A stretch of 64,000 bases of DNA, from the NCBI GenBank assembly GCA_963921425.1, contig OY992835.1, positions 18,414,001 to 18,478,000 on the forward strand, read 5' to 3'. A program made the position numbers and the translations under genes. Source of the stretch: Dryas octopetala (Eukaryota > Streptophyta > Magnoliopsida > Rosales > Rosaceae). This document shows, in pieces, positions 61,401 through 64,000 of the stretch. The notes below the pieces were generated by a model that saw only the letters and a program-made list of their open reading frames with translations, did no database searches and had not been told where the DNA came from. Position 1 is the stretch's first letter. Every line of letters begins with the position of its first letter.

Positions 61401-63143
61401 AAAGTAACATAATTTAGTGCAGTACCAAACATGGTACTTGGGCCCTCAATATGTAGACCCCACCCCCCATCTTTATTCTGCAAAAAGACTGATCAGTTCT
61501 TTGGACGAAGATGTAACGACATTAACTGTAAAAAAGTCATCCATTGTATAAGCAATTCACTGTGTTTGAGTAATGTGTCAATATTGGCTTTTAAGAGAAG
61601 GAGAGTGAATATGAATCATATCAGTTTGTTTACTTTATTATTAAACAAGGAGAAAATAACATGAAATTCTATGTGGAAAGGAAAGCTTTTTCAAAAAAGC
61701 ATTAATTTCATGAGAAACCATTCTTGCCTGATGATTATAGACGTATCTGCACATCTCCTGTTGATGCTCTTTTGATAACACAGCATTTAGAGCTCCGGTA
61801 ATTGATAGTGTAATGACCTGTTGCAATTGGTAAGTCATACACTTAGCCACCAAACTACTGACAGGACCAAATACTTTAAAAAATCTCGCTTCATTCATTT
61901 CACTACGACAAAGGCCATGAAGTTCCAAAATGATTATGCAGTCATCTTTGGGAATCCAAAACATTTTCTCATATTTGGCCTTAAAATATGGAATTTATGT
62001 GTTTTCATACAAACATCGATGGAAGCACATTGTGTTTTTCAAGTTTCTCCCTTACCAAACCAGGAAGTAGAAACATGGGACCCCCATAGTCCCCAGGCCA
62101 ATGACCATCATGTGCCTGGATTGTCGAATAAAAACTGATGGCCCTTCTTAATGTGGTTGTCACCACCTCTTCTGTCACCTCTTCTTCATCTTTAACTTTT
62201 AGTTGTGGTAGATTAGTAACACAAGGATTCTCCTTTGCAAACTACATTTCAGGAACGAAAAATTTATAAGAAAAGGAAAACATAGTAATTAAACAACCAA
62301 AAACACAAACTTCAAACCTCATATGATTTGGCCCGAAATAACTAAAATCCTTTGCTCATATTGTCAGGGGATTAAGAAATTAGGCATAACTGAGGAGACT
62401 AATGGCAAGGATGGTTATCCGGTTTAAGCAGCCATCCGTTAACAAATTATTATAGATCTACCCAGATGCTACATATGAAAGCTGAGAATACAAGAAACAG
62501 AAAAGACGAAAATTATATATGAGCCTCTGACCATTGTATGCAAAATGTTGGATGGCATTGCAGTTCAGCATAGGAATAATGATAATGCGGTATTGCAAAT
62601 ACAGATCATCTGGAAGAAAAAAGGTTCAAAATTACAATGCAATTTGACCACATTGTTCAACCGCATACTAGTGCTGGTATACATAATTTGTTGATCCAGA
62701 AGATCAGAGTGATATTCATTCAGTTACTATACACAACGTGAAGATCAAAGTTCTATTAATTTCCTTCATTGCATTGTGAAAAGCTAAGATTTAAATTGCC
62801 ATGCTTCAGCAGTCACAAGATAAACCATACAAACAAATAAACAGCAAGGGATTAAAACAACAAAGAAAAACCCAGATCAAAGCTCAAGAAACTGAAGGCT
62901 TTTATGAAAGTGGGTGTTTGTAATTGTAATTACCTGAATTCTCATGAGGAGGTCAGAGCTGTGCTGCCTCTCAAAGCGGTTGTCTCGGAAAGCCTTGCGG
63001 GCATCTTCGATTTGTTGAAGCTCTTGTGGGGTTCCAAGCTCTGGATGGAACTCCCACACTTGGCGTCCCAAGTGATTGTTCACACTCTTCAGCCATTCAC
63101 CACCTTCTCCTACTGTCTCTGTCCCAATCTTCAGCTTCCACAT
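54796..63143 (-). CDS. CAS1: Cycloartenol synthase
   Basis: Converts 2,3-oxidosqualene to cycloartenol, the first committed plant sterol step. Eighteen exons in gene order: 62934-63143, 62056-62241, 61728-61817, 61283-61477, 61110-61194, 60470-60636, 59923-60111, 59186-59299, 58883-59005, 58681-58803, 58514-58612, 57768-57824, 57583-57629, 57345-57488, 56699-56876, 56155-56235, 55709-55792, 54796-54909. They give 761 codons plus stop in frame. The CAS signature is complete: MWCHCR (60614-60631), the Tyr of FWYRHIS, and His plus Ile of [12 protein letters not shown] (DCTAE at 58690-58704), corresponding to Arabidopsis CAS1 Tyr410, His477 and Ile481. Intron 3 has a GC donor (CAG|GCAAGA). Oddities: DCTAEGQK where DCTAEGLK is usual, and FTYAGWFG where FTYGTWFG is usual. 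It is the only complete CAS here; the start codon follows from the conserved MWKLK. Confidence 0.93.
55449..55485. repeat. Poly(T) tract in CAS intron 17
   Basis: Near-continuous T run with one C at 55455. It lies in the part of intron 17 that is absent from pseudogene A. No target duplication was identified. Confidence 0.8.
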
Positions 63144-64000
63144 TTTGACCCCCTTTTTATTTTTTAAGAACTATTGATTGAATGAGTTTCTTAAAAATCA
63201 ATGATCAAGAAAGTTTGATTCTTTATGGGAATTCCTTTTTTGTTTTGTGGGTTTTGTGGGTCAGTATGAAAGAAAGAGAAGAAAAATTAGTTTTTCAGCT
63301 TCAAATTGGGCATTTGGTGGTTGCCAGTCGGAACAGCTTGGTTTTCCCTCCACGTCCATGTGAACGCATCAATTTTCTTTTTCTTTTTCTTTTTTTGCCA
63401 TTTGAGCGCATCAATTATTATTATTATTATTTGCATAAAATAGATAATTATTCTTCAGAAGATAAATGCAACTTTAAGGTCATATTTGGTGCAATGAATT
63501 AAAAAGTGGGAATAATTAAAGAGATAATTAGGTTTAAATTTTTTAAAAAAATAGTTTTTACATGGAGATCGAAGGTGTTTTAAAATTTATAAGAAAATAT
63601 TTTTAATTCATAATAATTTATAAAAAAATCATTTTAATTCATAATAAAGTCATTTTAATTTATAAAAAAATCATTTTAATTCATAATAAAATCGTTCCCC
63701 GATTTGAAGGGTTTTTCCCTTCCTAGAGTGTAGAGTGAGCTTTGTAAAGACTGCATGTTAAGTTTTAACTCCGAGAAAAAATCTCGGAATTAAAACCTAA
63801 TATAAAGCCGTCAAAAAAGAAAAATAAAATGATTTAATTAAAAACCCTAAATCTCTACCGGTCTTAGTTTAAGAAAGACTTATAAAATAGATTGGACTCT
63901 AAGTCTCTCATAATTAAATTATGAGAACTCCTAACTGTCTTCTCGTGCCTTCTTTTTTCTCCTGTCAATTTTGTAGTGCAGTCTTTTAATCGAAATAGTT
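63144..64000 (-). promoter_or_regulatory. Upstream region of cycloartenol synthase
   Basis: No gene seen. Contains a TTA/ATT microsatellite (about 63413-63431), and AT-rich direct repeats of about 32 bases built on AAAATCATTTTAATTCATAA (about 63585-63690). No clear TATA box was identified on the minus strand close to the ATG, as is common for housekeeping genes. Confidence 0.5.
63759..63796. repeat. Short perfect-loop hairpin upstream of CAS
   Basis: GTTTTAACTCCGAGA and TCTCGGAATTAAAAC form a stem of about 15 base pairs with one mismatch around an A-rich loop. Possibly a MITE terminus; function unknown. Confidence 0.45.

Larger units (their letters stand above)
38530..62041. repeat. Segmental duplication unit U3
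   Basis: Third and longest unit. It is enlarged by a reverse-oriented solo LTR (38998-39490), the complete 2.3-kb hAT-type element and a nested Mutator-type element. Its antisense CAS locus does not stop at the intron 2 breakpoint but continues into exons 2 and 1. Confidence 0.85.

Noticed and set aside
1-64000. Complete triterpene pathway cluster (P450, acyltransferase, glycosyltransferase) or CRISPR-like array
   Set aside because: No heme-binding, HXXXD acyltransferase or PSPG-type motifs were seen in any frame examined, and the periodic repeats are microsatellites, minisatellites or transposon parts.

Overview
This is plant nuclear DNA, AT-rich and intron-rich, with GT-AG introns and abundant miniature transposons and solo LTRs. 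It is an array of oxidosqualene cyclase (OSC, triterpene/sterol cyclase) genes. The proteins look eudicot, perhaps a rosid such as Rosaceae; that placement is an impression from protein similarity only. No cytochrome P450, acyltransferase, glycosyltransferase or other tailoring gene is visible, so the window is an OSC array and not a complete triterpene pathway cluster.

Layout. (1) 423-4831 (+): a divergent lupeol-synthase-like OSC whose first exon lies upstream of the window. (2) From about 4951 to 62041 there are three head-to-tail copies of one duplication unit: U1 about 4951-21237, U2 about 21238-38529, U3 about 38530-62041. Each unit has an AT-rich transposon-laden leader, then a plus-strand 16-exon beta-amyrin-synthase-like gene (7665-14437, 26517-33327, 47104-53970), then a convergent minus-strand cycloartenol-synthase locus. 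(3) Only the last minus-strand locus is complete: CAS at 63143-54796, 18 exons, 761 codons. The CAS copies in U1 and U2 are cut at the same point in intron 2, fused there to a leucine-rich-repeat fragment, and further broken by deletions, a frameshift, a stop codon and LTR insertions. (4) 63144-64000 is the upstream region of CAS.

Function. Cycloartenol synthase makes the sterol precursor and must be kept. The amyrin- and lupeol-type cyclases use the same substrate, 2,3-oxidosqualene, for defence or wax triterpenes. The array therefore places one essential sterol gene beside four specialised-metabolism genes. The three amyrin-type copies are intact and nearly identical by eye, but they differ at informative sites. 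The middle copy has Asn for Tyr in the MWCYCR active-site motif (MWCNCR). The last copy carries a CAS-like patch in its final exon. The second and third have transposon sequence between the likely TATA box and the start codon.

Mobile DNA. I could define ends and target-site duplications for a 777-bp solo LTR, two copies of a roughly 500-bp solo LTR, a 124-bp-LTR TRIM cluster, a 2.3-kb hAT-type fold-back element with a tandem-repeat core, and two Mutator-type fold-back elements, one nested in the other.
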